Shown here piece after piece: positions 28,723 to 37,542 of a stretch of 64,000 nt of DNA. Both the position numbers and the translations under genes were made by a program. The notes below the pieces were generated by a model. It searched no databases and was not told the DNA's origin. It saw nothing but the letters and a program-made list of their open reading frames with translations. This DNA comes from Mycolicibacter arupensis. Lineage in GTDB: Bacteria > Actinomycetota > Actinomycetes > Mycobacteriales > Mycobacteriaceae. The stretch covers positions 62,001 to 126,000 of the forward strand of contig NZ_MVHH01000003.1 of NCBI RefSeq assembly GCF_002086515.1, in the 5' to 3' direction. The first letter of the stretch is position 1; each line of letters opens with the position of its first letter.

Positions 28723-31035
28723 CTACTGCGTGTCCCGGTGAGCCCGGTGGGCACCGTGACCCGCCGGCACCTGGGGGGCCGCCAGTCCCGGCGGTGCCGC
28801 ATGCCGACCCGTTGGCGCACTGCCGTTCTCGCTGATCTCGAAACGCCGCGCCACCCACGCCAGCGGGCCGGGCGCCCACCAGTTCCATCGGCCCATCAGA
28901 TGCATGAACGCCGGCACCAGCACCATCCGGATCAGGGTGGCATCCACCAGCACCGCCAGGGTCAGGCCGAGGCCCAGCATGCGCATGAACGACACCTGCG
29001 CGGCGATCAGGGCTGCGAACGAGATGGACATGATCAGTGCTGCAGCGGTGATCACCCGGGCGGTATGGGCCAGCCCCAGCGACACACTCTCGTCGTTGTC
29101 GGCGCGGGTCTGGCCCGACGCCAGCCAGTACTCGCGGATACGGGAAATCAGGAACACCTCGTAGTCCATCGAGAGTCCGAACGAGATGCAGAACAGCAAC
29201 ACCGGCATGTTGGCGACCAACATCCCGGTGGGCGTCGTGCCCAGCGCCCCCAGATGCCCGTCCTGGAAGATCCAGACCAGGGCGCCGAAGGCGGCCGACA
29301 GCGACAGAATGTTGAGAATCAGCGCTTTGATCGGCAACACCACGCTGCCGGTCAGCAGGAACAGCAGTCCGAAGGTGATGGCGGCGATCAGGCCCAGCAC
29401 GTGGGGTAGCCGATCGGTGATCGCCGCGACGCTGTCACGGTTGATCTGCGCCAGCCCACCCATCTGTACCGGCTGACCGGCTGGTCCCGGCACCTGGTGT
29501 AGCCGATCGAGCTGGGCTTCGGAGGCGTCCGAGAACAGCGGGGCGGTGCCGGCGACGGTCAGCAACACCGTGTCGTCTTTGATGCCGGTCGCCGCCGACG
29601 GGTCGCCCACGCGGTTGCCTCCGACGAACGTGCCGGTGGGTGCCGACACCGAGGACACCCCAGGCACCCGGGACAAATCGCAGGCATAGCGATCCAGCTC
29701 CTCGGGAGCGATGGCGTGCGCGTCGCGCACCACGATCGGCACCGCCCGGTCGGAGTCGTCGGCGAACTGCTCGCGCATCGCGTCACCCACCTGGTGCGCC
29801 GACGCCGATCGCGGCAACACCCGGTCATCGGGGTAGCCCCACTTCACCCCGAGAAACGGCAGCCCGACAGCCACCAGCAGCGTGACCACCACCAGGCCTA
29901 TCGGCACCGCAAACCGGGCGACGAAGGCCGTGGACCGATACCAGAAACCCTGCTCGACCGGTCGCGCGATCGGTTCGGGGCGCCGCAGCAGCCGGCGCAG
30001 CCCGCGCCGCAGATCCAGCGCGTCCAGGCGCGGCCCCAACAGGGCGATGGCCGCAGGGGTGACCACGATGGCGGCGATAGCCACGAACGTCACGGTCGCC
30101 ACGCCGGCGTAGGCGAACGACTTGAGGAAGTACATCGGGAACAGAACCATGGCCGCCATCGACAGTGCGACGGTGATCGCCGAGAACAACACGGTGCGGC
30201 CCGCGGTGGTCATGGTCCGGACCAGAGCCTCGTCCGGGGCGGCGCCTTCGGCCAGCTCGTCGCGGTAGCGGCTGATGATCAACAGGGTGTAGTCGATGGC
30301 CAGCGCCAACCCCAGTGCGGTGGTCAGGTTCATCGCGAAGATCGACACGTCCGTGCCCAACGCGATCAGCCGCAGCACGGCCATGGAACCCACGATCGCC
30401 AGCCCGCCGAGCGCGATCGGCAGTGCCGCCGCCAGCAGGCCGCCGAAAACCCATACCAGCACCGCGAAACTCAACGGGATCGCGATCGATTCCATCAGCA
30501 GCAGGTCGTGTTGATTCTGATGGTTGATCTGCGCGTAGATCATGGCGCCGCCACCGGCTCGCACGGTGACTCCGTCGCGGTCCTGGGCCAGCTGGTCGGC
30601 CAGCGTGCGGGCGTACTTCTGCGCGTCGTTCTCGCCGCCCTTGAGATTGGCCACGATCAGGCCCGCGGTTCCGTCGGTACTCTTCAGGCGCGCGGCCGCC
30701 GACGGCGGATCCGTCCACGGCGAGGCGACGTTGAAGACGTACGGCGACTTGCGCAGTGCCGCAGCGATCTCGGTGCCGACCGCGCTCGCCTTCGCGCTGT
30801 CGGCGCCCTCGGGTGTACTCACCAAAAGCAGTAGCTGCTGGTCGCTCTGACCGAACGTGTCGGTCAACAACTGGGTGGTCTGGGCGGACTCGGAATCGGG
30901 GTCCTGGAATCCGCCCGCAGACAGACTGTCTGCCACCGGGATTCCGAACACCGCTGCGGCCACCATGACCAGTCCGGCCACAGCAAGGACACGGCGTGGA
31001 GCGGACAGGGCCAACACGGCGATCCGGTACAGCAC
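28723..31035 (-). CDS. MMPL/RND-family lipid transporter
   Basis: A 770-residue inner-membrane protein with the duplicated MMPL architecture. One N-terminal helix (about residues 12-34) is followed by a periplasmic loop and five helices. These are followed by a second helix and loop, then five more helices. Conserved helix motifs include AIDYTLLIISRYRDEL near residue 255 and GLSMDYEVFLISRIREYW near residue 605, which carry the proton-relay Asp-Tyr pairs. MMPL proteins export lipids or siderophores. The GTG at 31035 is chosen because the first helix begins right after it; the frame is open further upstream but reads as non-coding. It is divergent from the flavoprotein at 31274. Confidence 0.86.
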   Translation of the reverse strand: MLYRIAVLALSAPRRVLAVAGLVMVAAAVFGIPVADSLSAGGFQDPDSESAQTTQLLTDTFGQSDQQLLLLVSTPEGADSAKASAVGTEIAAALRKSPYVFNVASPWTDPPSAAARLKSTDGTAGLIVANLKGGENDAQKYARTLADQLAQDRDGVTVRAGGGAMIYAQINHQNQHDLLLMESIAIPLSFAVLVWVFGGLLAAALPIALGGLAIVGSMAVLRLIALGTDVSIFAMNLTTALGLALAIDYTLLIISRYRDELAEGAAPDEALVRTMTTAGRTVLFSAITVALSMAAMVLFPMYFLKSFAYAGVATVTFVAIAAIVVTPAAIALLGPRLDALDLRRGLRRLLRRPEPIARPVEQGFWYRSTAFVARFAVPIGLVVVTLLVAVGLPFLGVKWGYPDDRVLPRSASAHQVGDAMREQFADDSDRAVPIVVRDAHAIAPEELDRYACDLSRVPGVSSVSAPTGTFVGGNRVGDPSAATGIKDDTVLLTVAGTAPLFSDASEAQLDRLHQVPGPAGQPVQMGGLAQINRDSVAAITDRLPHVLGLIAAITFGLLFLLTGSVVLPIKALILNILSLSAAFGALVWIFQDGHLGALGTTPTGMLVANMPVLLFCISFGLSMDYEVFLISRIREYWLASGQTRADNDESVSLGLAHTARVITAAALIMSISFAALIAAQVSFMRMLGLGLTLAVLVDATLIRMVLVPAFMHLMGRWNWWAPGPLAWVARRFEISENGSAPTGRHAAPPGLAAPQVPAGHGAHRAHRDTQ

Positions 31036-31273
31036 GTAGTGACCTTTCGCCTCACGGGGCAAACGGGGGTGCGGGGGCGCCCTTACCGACAACATACGTA
31101 GTGGACGGCCCCGCCGTTCACCATTTGCGGGCGTGCCGCGCCGTTGAACCACCGCCCCGCCGGCACCGTGGTCACGATATGGCTGCGCACACCCCTTGCC
31201 GTCGCTTCGCCCTGGCCAACACAGCGGAAGTGCGGGAACGTATTCGGATGGACAACGTCGCGTTGGGGTGCCG
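31036..31273. promoter_or_regulatory. Divergent intergenic region between MMPL and flavoprotein genes
   Basis: A 238-bp gap between two start codons facing away from each other, so it should hold both promoters. I could not fix a convincing -10/-35 pair or an operator within it. Confidence 0.4.
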
Positions 31274-32290
31274 GTGACGGGCTTCGACGCCGACCTGCTG
31301 ATCGTCGGCGGCGGGCCCGGTGGTCTGGCCGCGGCGTTGTGCGCACGCCGGCACGGACTGTCGGTGATCGTCGCCGACCCCAGGGACGGCCCGATCGACA
31401 AGGCCTGCGGGGAGGGGCTGATGCCGGGCGGGCTGGCCGTGTTGACCTCGCTCGGGGTGGACCCCGACGGGATGGCACTGCACGGCATCACCTACCTCGA
31501 CGGCCGGCGCAGCGCCCAGGCGTCCTTCCGTGACGGACCGGGTCGCGGGGTACGACGCACCACCTTGCATGCCGCCCTGGCCGATCAGGCCAAACGCAAC
31601 GACGTCGACTGGATCCACACGAAGGTGGGCGACGTGGTCCAAGACTCCGAAGGAGTCACCGCGGGCGGTGTGCGGGCCCGCTGGCTGATCGGCGCCGACG
31701 GTCTACACTCCACGATTCGCCGCGCCGTCGGGATCCCCTGCGTCGCAGGGAATCCACGGCGCTACGGGGTGCGATCGCACTACCGGATTGCGCCCTGGTC
31801 GCCGTTCGTGGAGGTGTATTGGTCGCGCTGGGGTGAGGCGTATGTGACGCCGGTAGAGCCCGGTCTGGTGGGGGTGGCGATCTTGTCGCCGCAGCGTCCG
31901 CAGCTCGACTGGTTTCCTGCCCTGGCTGCCCGCCTGGGCGACGCCGCCAGTGGCCCCGCCCGTGGGTGCGGCCCGCTGCGGCAGGTGGTTTCGCGGCGCG
32001 TCGCCGGCCGGGTGCTGCTGGTCGGTGACGCCGCCGGATACGAGGATGCGCTGACCGGAGAGGGCATCAGCCTGGCCGTCAAGCAGGCCACGGCCGCCGT
32101 CGCGGCGATCGTCGAGGACAACCCGCAGGCCTACGAACGGCGCTGGCAGTCGATCACGCGCCGCTACCGCCTGCTCACCCGCGGTCTGGTGCTGACCAGC
32201 GCGTGGCAGCCGGCCCGACGGGCTGTGGTCCCGGCCTGCCGCGCATTGCCGGCGGTGTTTGACCGTGCGGTGCACCTGCTGGCCCATTGA
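31274..32290 (+). CDS. Geranylgeranyl reductase family FAD-dependent oxidoreductase
   Basis: A 338-residue flavoprotein. It shows LLIVGGGPGGLAAALCARR (about residues 8-26), the family CGEGLMPGG (about 45-53), WLIGADGLHSTIRRAVG (about 137-153), and VLLVGDAAGYEDALTGEGIS (about 248-267). It is related to menJ at 621 but is shorter. Such enzymes reduce isoprenoid double bonds or act as monooxygenase-like oxidoreductases in natural-product pathways. It faces the four-gene biosynthetic operon and its last 116 bp overlap that operon's final gene in antisense, so a pathway link is possible but not shown. Confidence 0.82.
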   Translation: MTGFDADLLIVGGGPGGLAAALCARRHGLSVIVADPRDGPIDKACGEGLMPGGLAVLTSLGVDPDGMALHGITYLDGRRSAQASFRDGPGRGVRRTTLHAALADQAKRNDVDWIHTKVGDVVQDSEGVTAGGVRARWLIGADGLHSTIRRAVGIPCVAGNPRRYGVRSHYRIAPWSPFVEVYWSRWGEAYVTPVEPGLVGVAILSPQRPQLDWFPALAARLGDAASGPARGCGPLRQVVSRRVAGRVLLVGDAAGYEDALTGEGISLAVKQATAAVAAIVEDNPQAYERRWQSITRRYRLLTRGLVLTSAWQPARRAVVPACRALPAVFDRAVHLLAH

Positions 32291-33326
32291 GCGCCTGCTC
32301 GACGACGCCCAGCACCTTCTGGGAGGAGCCGCGGGAGTCGACGGTGATGCGCACCGAACCATCGGGGTAGTTGCGCACCTGCAGGCCGCTGTGGTCGAAG
32401 ATCTCGCTCCACGAGCGGCCGGCCGCGGGAAGGTAGACGAAGTTCGCGTGCGAGTCGGTGGTGTAGGCGCCGGCGGCACGCAGCCGGGCGCTCAGATAGC
32501 TGCGTTCGGCGACGATGTGTGCGATGCGCTGCTCCAATTGGGCGTGGGCGGCGTAGGAGGCCGCCACCGCCAGTGTGCAGCCGGTGTTGATGCCGAACGG
32601 CAGCTGCAAAGACCACAACAGCTCGGCCAATTCCGGAGCCGCCAAGGCGTATCCGATGCGCAGACCGGCCAGCCCGTATGCCTTGGAGAAGGTGCGCAGC
32701 ACAACAACATTCGGGAAGCGTGCGATCAGCCGGTGGACATCGACGCGTCGAGTGGCCGCGACGAACTCGATGTAGGCCTCGTCGAGCAACACGATGGTGT
32801 CGGTGGGCACCTCACCGATGAACCGCTCCACGTCGGCGACGGACTCCAGGGTGCCGGTCGGATTGTTGGGCCGGCACAGCACCACCACCCGCGCGTCCTG
32901 GGCCGCGTGGGCCATGGCGGCCAGGTCGTGGTGGCCGTAGCTGTCGAGGGGAACGCTCACCGTTACCAGTCCCGCCATCCGGGCAAACGCCAGGTATCCC
33001 TCAAAGATGGGTGTGCTCAATACGATCCGGTCACCGGGTGCCGCAGCGGCCTGCAGCAGGCGCAGGGCCAAGCCGGAGGCCCCGGGGCCGATGGCCACGT
33101 TCTCCTGCGGGACCTCGAGATGGTCGGCCACCAGCGTGCGCAGCCGCGTCGGCAGGAACTCCGGATAGCGGTTGGCCGCCCCGATGAAGTCGGCCATTGC
33201 CGCCCGCACCGCTGGAAGCGGGGGCAGCGCGCTTTCGTTGAGCGACAACGCGCAGGGGTCGATCGCCGGCGCGAGGATGTTGCGAAGCTGCGCGCTCGCC
33301 GGATCCGCCTGTGCCGCGGAGGTCAT
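32175..33326 (-). CDS. PLP-dependent class I/II aminotransferase (HisC/CobD-like)
   Basis: A 383-residue fold-type I PLP enzyme. The PLP-lysine motif TFSKAYGLAGLRIGY is at about residues 209-223, the pyridine-binding LDEAYIEF near 180, and CRPNNPTGT near 151. It resembles histidinol-phosphate aminotransferases, but the context is not histidine biosynthesis. It is the last gene of a four-gene operon and overlaps the KAS III-like gene by four bases (ATGA). About 36 C-terminal residues, Pro/Gly-rich and unlike the fold, read antisense through the end of the convergent flavoprotein gene. Confidence 0.85.
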   Translation of the reverse strand: MTSAAQADPASAQLRNILAPAIDPCALSLNESALPPLPAVRAAMADFIGAANRYPEFLPTRLRTLVADHLEVPQENVAIGPGASGLALRLLQAAAAPGDRIVLSTPIFEGYLAFARMAGLVTVSVPLDSYGHHDLAAMAHAAQDARVVVLCRPNNPTGTLESVADVERFIGEVPTDTIVLLDEAYIEFVAATRRVDVHRLIARFPNVVVLRTFSKAYGLAGLRIGYALAAPELAELLWSLQLPFGINTGCTLAVAASYAAHAQLEQRIAHIVAERSYLSARLRAAGAYTTDSHANFVYLPAAGRSWSEIFDHSGLQVRNYPDGSVRITVDSRGSSQKVLGVVEQALNGPAGAPHGQTPPAMRGRPGPQPVGPAATRWSAPDRG

Positions 33327-34354
33327 TGCGGACGCCCGCCCCACCGGACGGCCGCCGCACCGGCGAAGTCTCCGGCGTGTGCGAATCCGGCCATCATCAC
33401 CACCTCGCCGGGTTGGACCCGGTTCTCGCTGATGGCGCGATCCAGGTTGATCGGGATACCGGCGCCGAACAGGTTGCCGCACTCGTCGAAGGTGTCGACG
33501 TGTCGCGATTCGGGCAACTCCAGCGCTTCGCGCCAGTTGCGCAGAAAGACCCGGTTGGGTTGGTTGGTCACCAGCAGACCGATGTCGGAGGCGGCCAGGT
33601 GATTGCGGTGGCAGACCGCGAGCGCGACCTCGGGGACCTGCCGATTGCCGCGGGCGAGCACCTTGGTGATCTTGTCTTCGGTGAAGCCGATGTAGCCGGC
33701 GCCGGAGCCGGGCTCCCACCATTTTCGGGGCGGGTCGACGGTATAGGTCATGTCGCCGGCGTACTGGCCGTAGGTGCGGCATTCGACGTCGATGATCGGG
33801 GACTGATCGGACAGGGTGAGCAGCCCGACCGCGGCGCCGTCACCGGGAACCGACGCCTGCGACTTGCTGCGTACGGCGGGCTGATCGAAGACCTGGCCGG
33901 CCGCGTTCTGGGTGATCGCGATGAGCGCGCTGCGCCCGGCGCCGGCGGCCAGGAGTTGGCGGGCGATGTTGATTCCCAGAACGAAGGCGGCGCAGCCGCC
34001 GTTGTGCAGATCCAGCACCGTGGTCGGACGCATTCCCAGGCGGTGGGCGATGCCGCCGCCCGAACCGCAGAACGGGATGTCGGGCAACTGCGTGTGGGTG
34101 ATCAGGATGTCGACGCTTTCCAAGGCGTCTTTGCCGTGGCGCTCGATGATTCCCTGTGCCGCCCTTTCGATCATGTCGACCGCGGATTCATCGGCGGCCA
34201 CGTGATGACGGAATCGGGGGGCACGGAACATCAGGTTGTCGCGCAACGCATCGGATTCGGCGAACTGCGTGTAGTAGTCGGCGGGGACGGGCTCGCCGGG
34301 CAGGTAACTGGAGACGTCGATCAGGCTGACTGCGGGCTGGTTGGGCTGGCTCAT
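33323..34354 (-). CDS. KAS III-like (FabH-fold) acyltransferase with non-canonical triad
   Basis: A 343-residue thiolase-fold enzyme. The nucleophile is Cys121 in LHNGGCAAFVLG. The position of the usual catalytic His (PHQAN motif) reads VTNQPNR, with Asn264 in place of His; the later Asn is kept in ECGNLFGAGIP (Asn294). Such substitutions are known in FabH relatives that perform acyl transfer or atypical condensation and not standard fatty-acid initiation. It would use a CoA- or ACP-bound acyl group. It is the third gene of the operon, seven bases after the SRPBCC gene. The ATG at 34354 starts the homologous region. Confidence 0.83.
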   Translation of the reverse strand: MSQPNQPAVSLIDVSSYLPGEPVPADYYTQFAESDALRDNLMFRAPRFRHHVAADESAVDMIERAAQGIIERHGKDALESVDILITHTQLPDIPFCGSGGGIAHRLGMRPTTVLDLHNGGCAAFVLGINIARQLLAAGAGRSALIAITQNAAGQVFDQPAVRSKSQASVPGDGAAVGLLTLSDQSPIIDVECRTYGQYAGDMTYTVDPPRKWWEPGSGAGYIGFTEDKITKVLARGNRQVPEVALAVCHRNHLAASDIGLLVTNQPNRVFLRNWREALELPESRHVDTFDECGNLFGAGIPINLDRAISENRVQPGEVVMMAGFAHAGDFAGAAAVRWGGRPQ

Positions 34355-34361
34355 GTTCGCC

Positions 34362-35033
34362 TCACTGCATCCAGGCCGGGGTGACCGGCAGACCGTTGTG
34401 GTGGCGATACTCCGCAATCGCCTTGAGGTTCTTCAGCTCCAGCAGGTGTCCGGCGCCGAACATGTCCCAGAAGTCGCCCACCCATACCGGGCGCTCGGGC
34501 GGCGCGGTCTGCGGGTAGGGGTTCTCGTCATAGAACGGGTGGTGGCAATTGGTCCACAGCACAACCGATCCGGGCTTGTCGAAGACCAGCTGCGCGTCGA
34601 CCACCCGGATCAGATAGATCATCCACAAGTGGTCGGGCTGATCCCAGGCGCAGTGATAGTCGACGGTGCGGGCTTCCCGATTGAACTCGGTGCGGGTGTA
34701 GATCTTGGTCTCCGAACCCAACCGGTCATAGGCCAGCCAGAGGCCCTCTTGCTCGGTGGGAGTGAAGCCGCGCAGGCTGTAAGTCCACTCCTCCAGGCTA
34801 CGGGTGTCCGAGAGGTAGTCGAACAGTTCGTCGGGCGGGCAGTCGATGTAGTCGTTGACGGTGCAGTAGTCGCCGAAGACCACATCGTGGGGGTAGACCG
34901 AGCGCATCATCTCCATGATGATCGGCGTGGCGACCTCGCGCGGGCTGGTCTCGACGCGGATCAATCCGTCCAGGGACCCGGACGTACCGGTGTGGTCGTT
35001 GATATCAGCGAGGGCTGGCAGCGACATCGACAT
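34362..35033 (-). CDS. SRPBCC/START-like ligand-binding protein (possible cyclase)
   Basis: A 223-residue protein. The segment after about residue 55 (DYIDCPPDELFDYLSDTRSL followed by EEWTYSLRGF) reads like the helix-grip SRPBCC fold used by polyketide cyclases, aromatases and lipid-transfer proteins. Between ThDP-enzyme and KAS III genes it is likely to bind or cyclise a pathway intermediate. The ATG at 35033 follows an AGGAGGAT ribosome-binding site and lies inside the end of the upstream ThDP gene, so translation is coupled. Family assignment is moderate. Confidence 0.65.
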   Translation of the reverse strand: MSMSLPALADINDHTGTSGSLDGLIRVETSPREVATPIIMEMMRSVYPHDVVFGDYCTVNDYIDCPPDELFDYLSDTRSLEEWTYSLRGFTPTEQEGLWLAYDRLGSETKIYTRTEFNREARTVDYHCAWDQPDHLWMIYLIRVVDAQLVFDKPGSVVLWTNCHHPFYDENPYPQTAPPERPVWVGDFWDMFGAGHLLELKNLKAIAEYRHHNGLPVTPAWMQ

Positions 35034-36756
35034 GATCCTCCTTGTGGGTGGGTTCTTGGTCGTGATGCCCATCGGGGGCAGTGGCTTTGGGTGAATCGGT
35101 GTCGGACAGGAACGGTGCGAACGGCGGTATCTCGTCGGCGGAGCATTCGATGCTGATCACCGAGGGTCCGTCGTTCTCGAGCGCGGTTGCCAGGGCGGCG
35201 CTCAATGCGTCGTCGGTATCCACATCGATCGCGTGCAGGCCCGGGAACATCGCGGCCAGCCCGGCGCCGAGGTGGCTGGGAGTAAAGCGGTTGTAGCTGT
35301 AGAAGCCCTCGTAGAACAGTTGCTCACGGGTGACGCACATGGCGTGCGCGTTGTTGTTCATCAGGATGAACACCATGGGGAGCCGGTACTGCACGGCGGT
35401 GTGGATCTCCATGCCGTGCATGAAGAATGAGCCGTCGCCGGCGATCACCACGGTGCGCCGCCCGCGGCCCAGGGCCATGCCGATGCCGGCACCGAAGCTG
35501 TATCCCATGCCGCCCATCCCCAGGGCCACCAGGAAGCGGCCTCCGTTGCGCGGTGGTAGGTAGTGAATGGCCGCCGCGCCGGTGTTGCCCGCATCGACGA
35601 CGATGTCGACCTCGGCGGGCAAGGCCCGGTCGAGCTCTGCCATCGCGTCGCGATAGCGCACGCCCGGGCCGGTGTGGGCGGGCGGCTTCAGCTCCGTGTG
35701 CGGCATGGTCTCGGGGACCCGCAGCCACCGGGGGCGCCCAGCACCGGAGAGTTCCCGGCGCAGGGCGCGCAGCGACTGAAGCAGATCCGCGGTGTGCACG
35801 TGCGTGCACGCCACGTAGGGGGGTGCCGAACCTATCGACACGGTGCGGACCGCGCTCAGGGCCTCATCGAGGCCGGCGCGGGCGGTCAACGACAGCCGGG
35901 TGCCCACCACCAGGCACACCGCGCTGGTGGCCAGTGTCTCGGCGGCTGAGGGGTGGCCCATGATGCCGGCCACCCCCAATGCCGACGACGCCCCCAACCC
36001 CGATGTGCCAGAGACATCCTTGGCGTCGGGCACACACACCACCCGGGCACGCAGCAGAGCCCGCAGCTCCTCAAGCTCGGTGCGGGCGTCGTCGCGGGCC
36101 ACCTGCTCACCGGCGATGATCGTGACCGGTCCGTGGGCCTGGCGCAGTGCCTGCACTATCGGATGCGGGTCGCTGATCTGGGGTTGATCAGATCCGGCTA
36201 CGCCGTTGTGGGTACTCGGCCCGGTGGCGACACTGCCGCGCTGAACGTCCTTGGGCAGCAGAAGCACTGCGGGGCCACCGGTGCGTGCAGCGGCGATTGC
36301 CCGGGGCAGGGCGGCCACGATGTCCTCGGGGGCGAGCACCCGTTCGCAGAACACCGACACCGCTGAGAACAGGGCCGCAGCGTCGAGAGCGCCGTTGCGG
36401 CCGCTGGTGTCCTGGAAGCTGCCGCGGCCGTCCAAGGTGCTCGGTGCCTGACCCACCAGCGCCAGCACCGGGACTCTGCTGGCGAACGATTCGCCGAGTC
36501 CGGCAACCAAGTTCAGTGCGCCGCCGCCCGAAGTGGCTGCCACCACGCCCAGCCCCGCACCGCTGCGGCTGTAGCCGTCGGCCATGGTGGCGGCCGAGAA
36601 TTCATGTTTGGCCAGTACCGCTGTGGTCTCGGGGTGGAAATACGCTGCGTCGTAAAGATCTTCGATATTCGCGCCGTCGACCCCGAAGATGTGACCGACC
36701 CCCTGCGCCGCCAGCTGGGCGATGATGAAATCGACCACGGAAACGATCCTGGACAT
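35005..36756 (-). CDS. Thiamine-diphosphate-dependent enzyme (acetolactate synthase-like)
   Basis: A 583-residue ThDP enzyme with the three standard domains. The catalytic Glu is in LAKHEFSAATMADGYSR (about residue 52), and the C-terminal ThDP/Mg motif starts GDGSFFMHGMEIHTAV (about residue 432) and ends at NNNAHAM. It would decarboxylate a 2-oxo acid and pass the activated aldehyde to an acceptor, for example forming an acyloin. It is unlike the housekeeping IlvB in context: it leads an operon with SRPBCC, KAS III-like and aminotransferase genes. It overlaps the next gene by 29 bp and begins 70 bp downstream of rslA. Confidence 0.83.
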   Translation of the reverse strand: MSRIVSVVDFIIAQLAAQGVGHIFGVDGANIEDLYDAAYFHPETTAVLAKHEFSAATMADGYSRSGAGLGVVAATSGGGALNLVAGLGESFASRVPVLALVGQAPSTLDGRGSFQDTSGRNGALDAAALFSAVSVFCERVLAPEDIVAALPRAIAAARTGGPAVLLLPKDVQRGSVATGPSTHNGVAGSDQPQISDPHPIVQALRQAHGPVTIIAGEQVARDDARTELEELRALLRARVVCVPDAKDVSGTSGLGASSALGVAGIMGHPSAAETLATSAVCLVVGTRLSLTARAGLDEALSAVRTVSIGSAPPYVACTHVHTADLLQSLRALRRELSGAGRPRWLRVPETMPHTELKPPAHTGPGVRYRDAMAELDRALPAEVDIVVDAGNTGAAAIHYLPPRNGGRFLVALGMGGMGYSFGAGIGMALGRGRRTVVIAGDGSFFMHGMEIHTAVQYRLPMVFILMNNNAHAMCVTREQLFYEGFYSYNRFTPSHLGAGLAAMFPGLHAIDVDTDDALSAALATALENDGPSVISIECSADEIPPFAPFLSDTDSPKATAPDGHHDQEPTHKEDHVDVAASPR

Positions 36757-36825
36757 CTACCCCCACCTAACTCCCGACGATGCCTGTGACACGGTGTGCG
36801 TCCGGCGTTGGTTCAGGCTGGGGCG

Positions 36826-37542
36826 CTAGAGCGTGTGCTCCAGCAGAACCTGGCCGTTGACGGCCGAGACCACCTGGACCGAGGCGATCTGATCCGCCGG
36901 TGTCGAGATGCTGGCTGCCGGTGTCGCGGTGTGTCCGGGTTCGGCGACCCAGGTCGCCAGCCGGGTCTGGCTGCCGTCGCGGCCCACGACCACCAGTGCC
37001 AGCGTGTCGTGGTGGGCGTTGACCGGCGCCAGGCAGACGCAACTCAAGTCGATGTGACTGCCCCAGGACTGGCTGCTGACCGCGACCGTGGAGGCCAGCG
37101 CGGTGGTGCCGACCTGCGCCATCGGTACCGCCTCGTGGTGCGGGGATCGCGCAGGTGAGGAGCCGATGCCGATCAGGACACCGATCCCGAGCACGGCGGC
37201 CGCCGCGGCCGACGCCGTCCAGGTAACCATCCGGGTCCGCCGGCGTCGCCGATGCACCTCGGTCAACAGGGCCGGAAGCAGGCTGGTCGGGGGCTGCGGC
37301 GGCGGGTCGGCCTCGTTGATCGCGGCCACAGTGTCGCTGTCGATCTGTGACAGCAGCGCGGGCACACCACTGATCTCGGTGACGGCATCCCGGCATTGCG
37401 GGCAGCCGGCCAGGTGGCCCTCGAATTCGCGGCGATCGGCCGCAGACAGGGAGCCGAGCACGTAGGCGGCATCCCACATGGCGTAGGGATGCTGGTCGTC
37501 GTCCGGCCCCCAGGTGGGGCCGGCGTCTCGCGGCAACATCAT
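36826..37542 (-). CDS. rslA: Anti-sigma-L factor RslA (ZAS, membrane-anchored)
   Basis: A 238-residue anti-sigma factor. The N-terminal zinc-binding anti-sigma domain carries H43-x3-C47-x2-C50 (HLAGCPQC). A single transmembrane helix lies at about residues 107-128, and the extracytoplasmic C-terminal domain has a Cys pair (LSCVCLAPV) and the conserved stretch GRDGSQTRLATW. The sequence closely matches what I recall of M. tuberculosis RslA (Rv0736), which holds SigL and releases it on oxidation of the zinc site. It overlaps sigL by four bases (ATGA). The gene itself looks intact although its partner is interrupted. Confidence 0.92.
   Translation of the reverse strand: MMLPRDAGPTWGPDDDQHPYAMWDAAYVLGSLSAADRREFEGHLAGCPQCRDAVTEISGVPALLSQIDSDTVAAINEADPPPQPPTSLLPALLTEVHRRRRRTRMVTWTASAAAAAVLGIGVLIGIGSSPARSPHHEAVPMAQVGTTALASTVAVSSQSWGSHIDLSCVCLAPVNAHHDTLALVVVGRDGSQTRLATWVAEPGHTATPAASISTPADQIASVQVVSAVNGQVLLEHTL

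Noticed and set aside
32259..33602. 447-codon plus-strand frame across the aminotransferase and KAS III-like genes
   Set aside because: Composition is that of an antisense shadow and it crosses two real genes with clear motifs.
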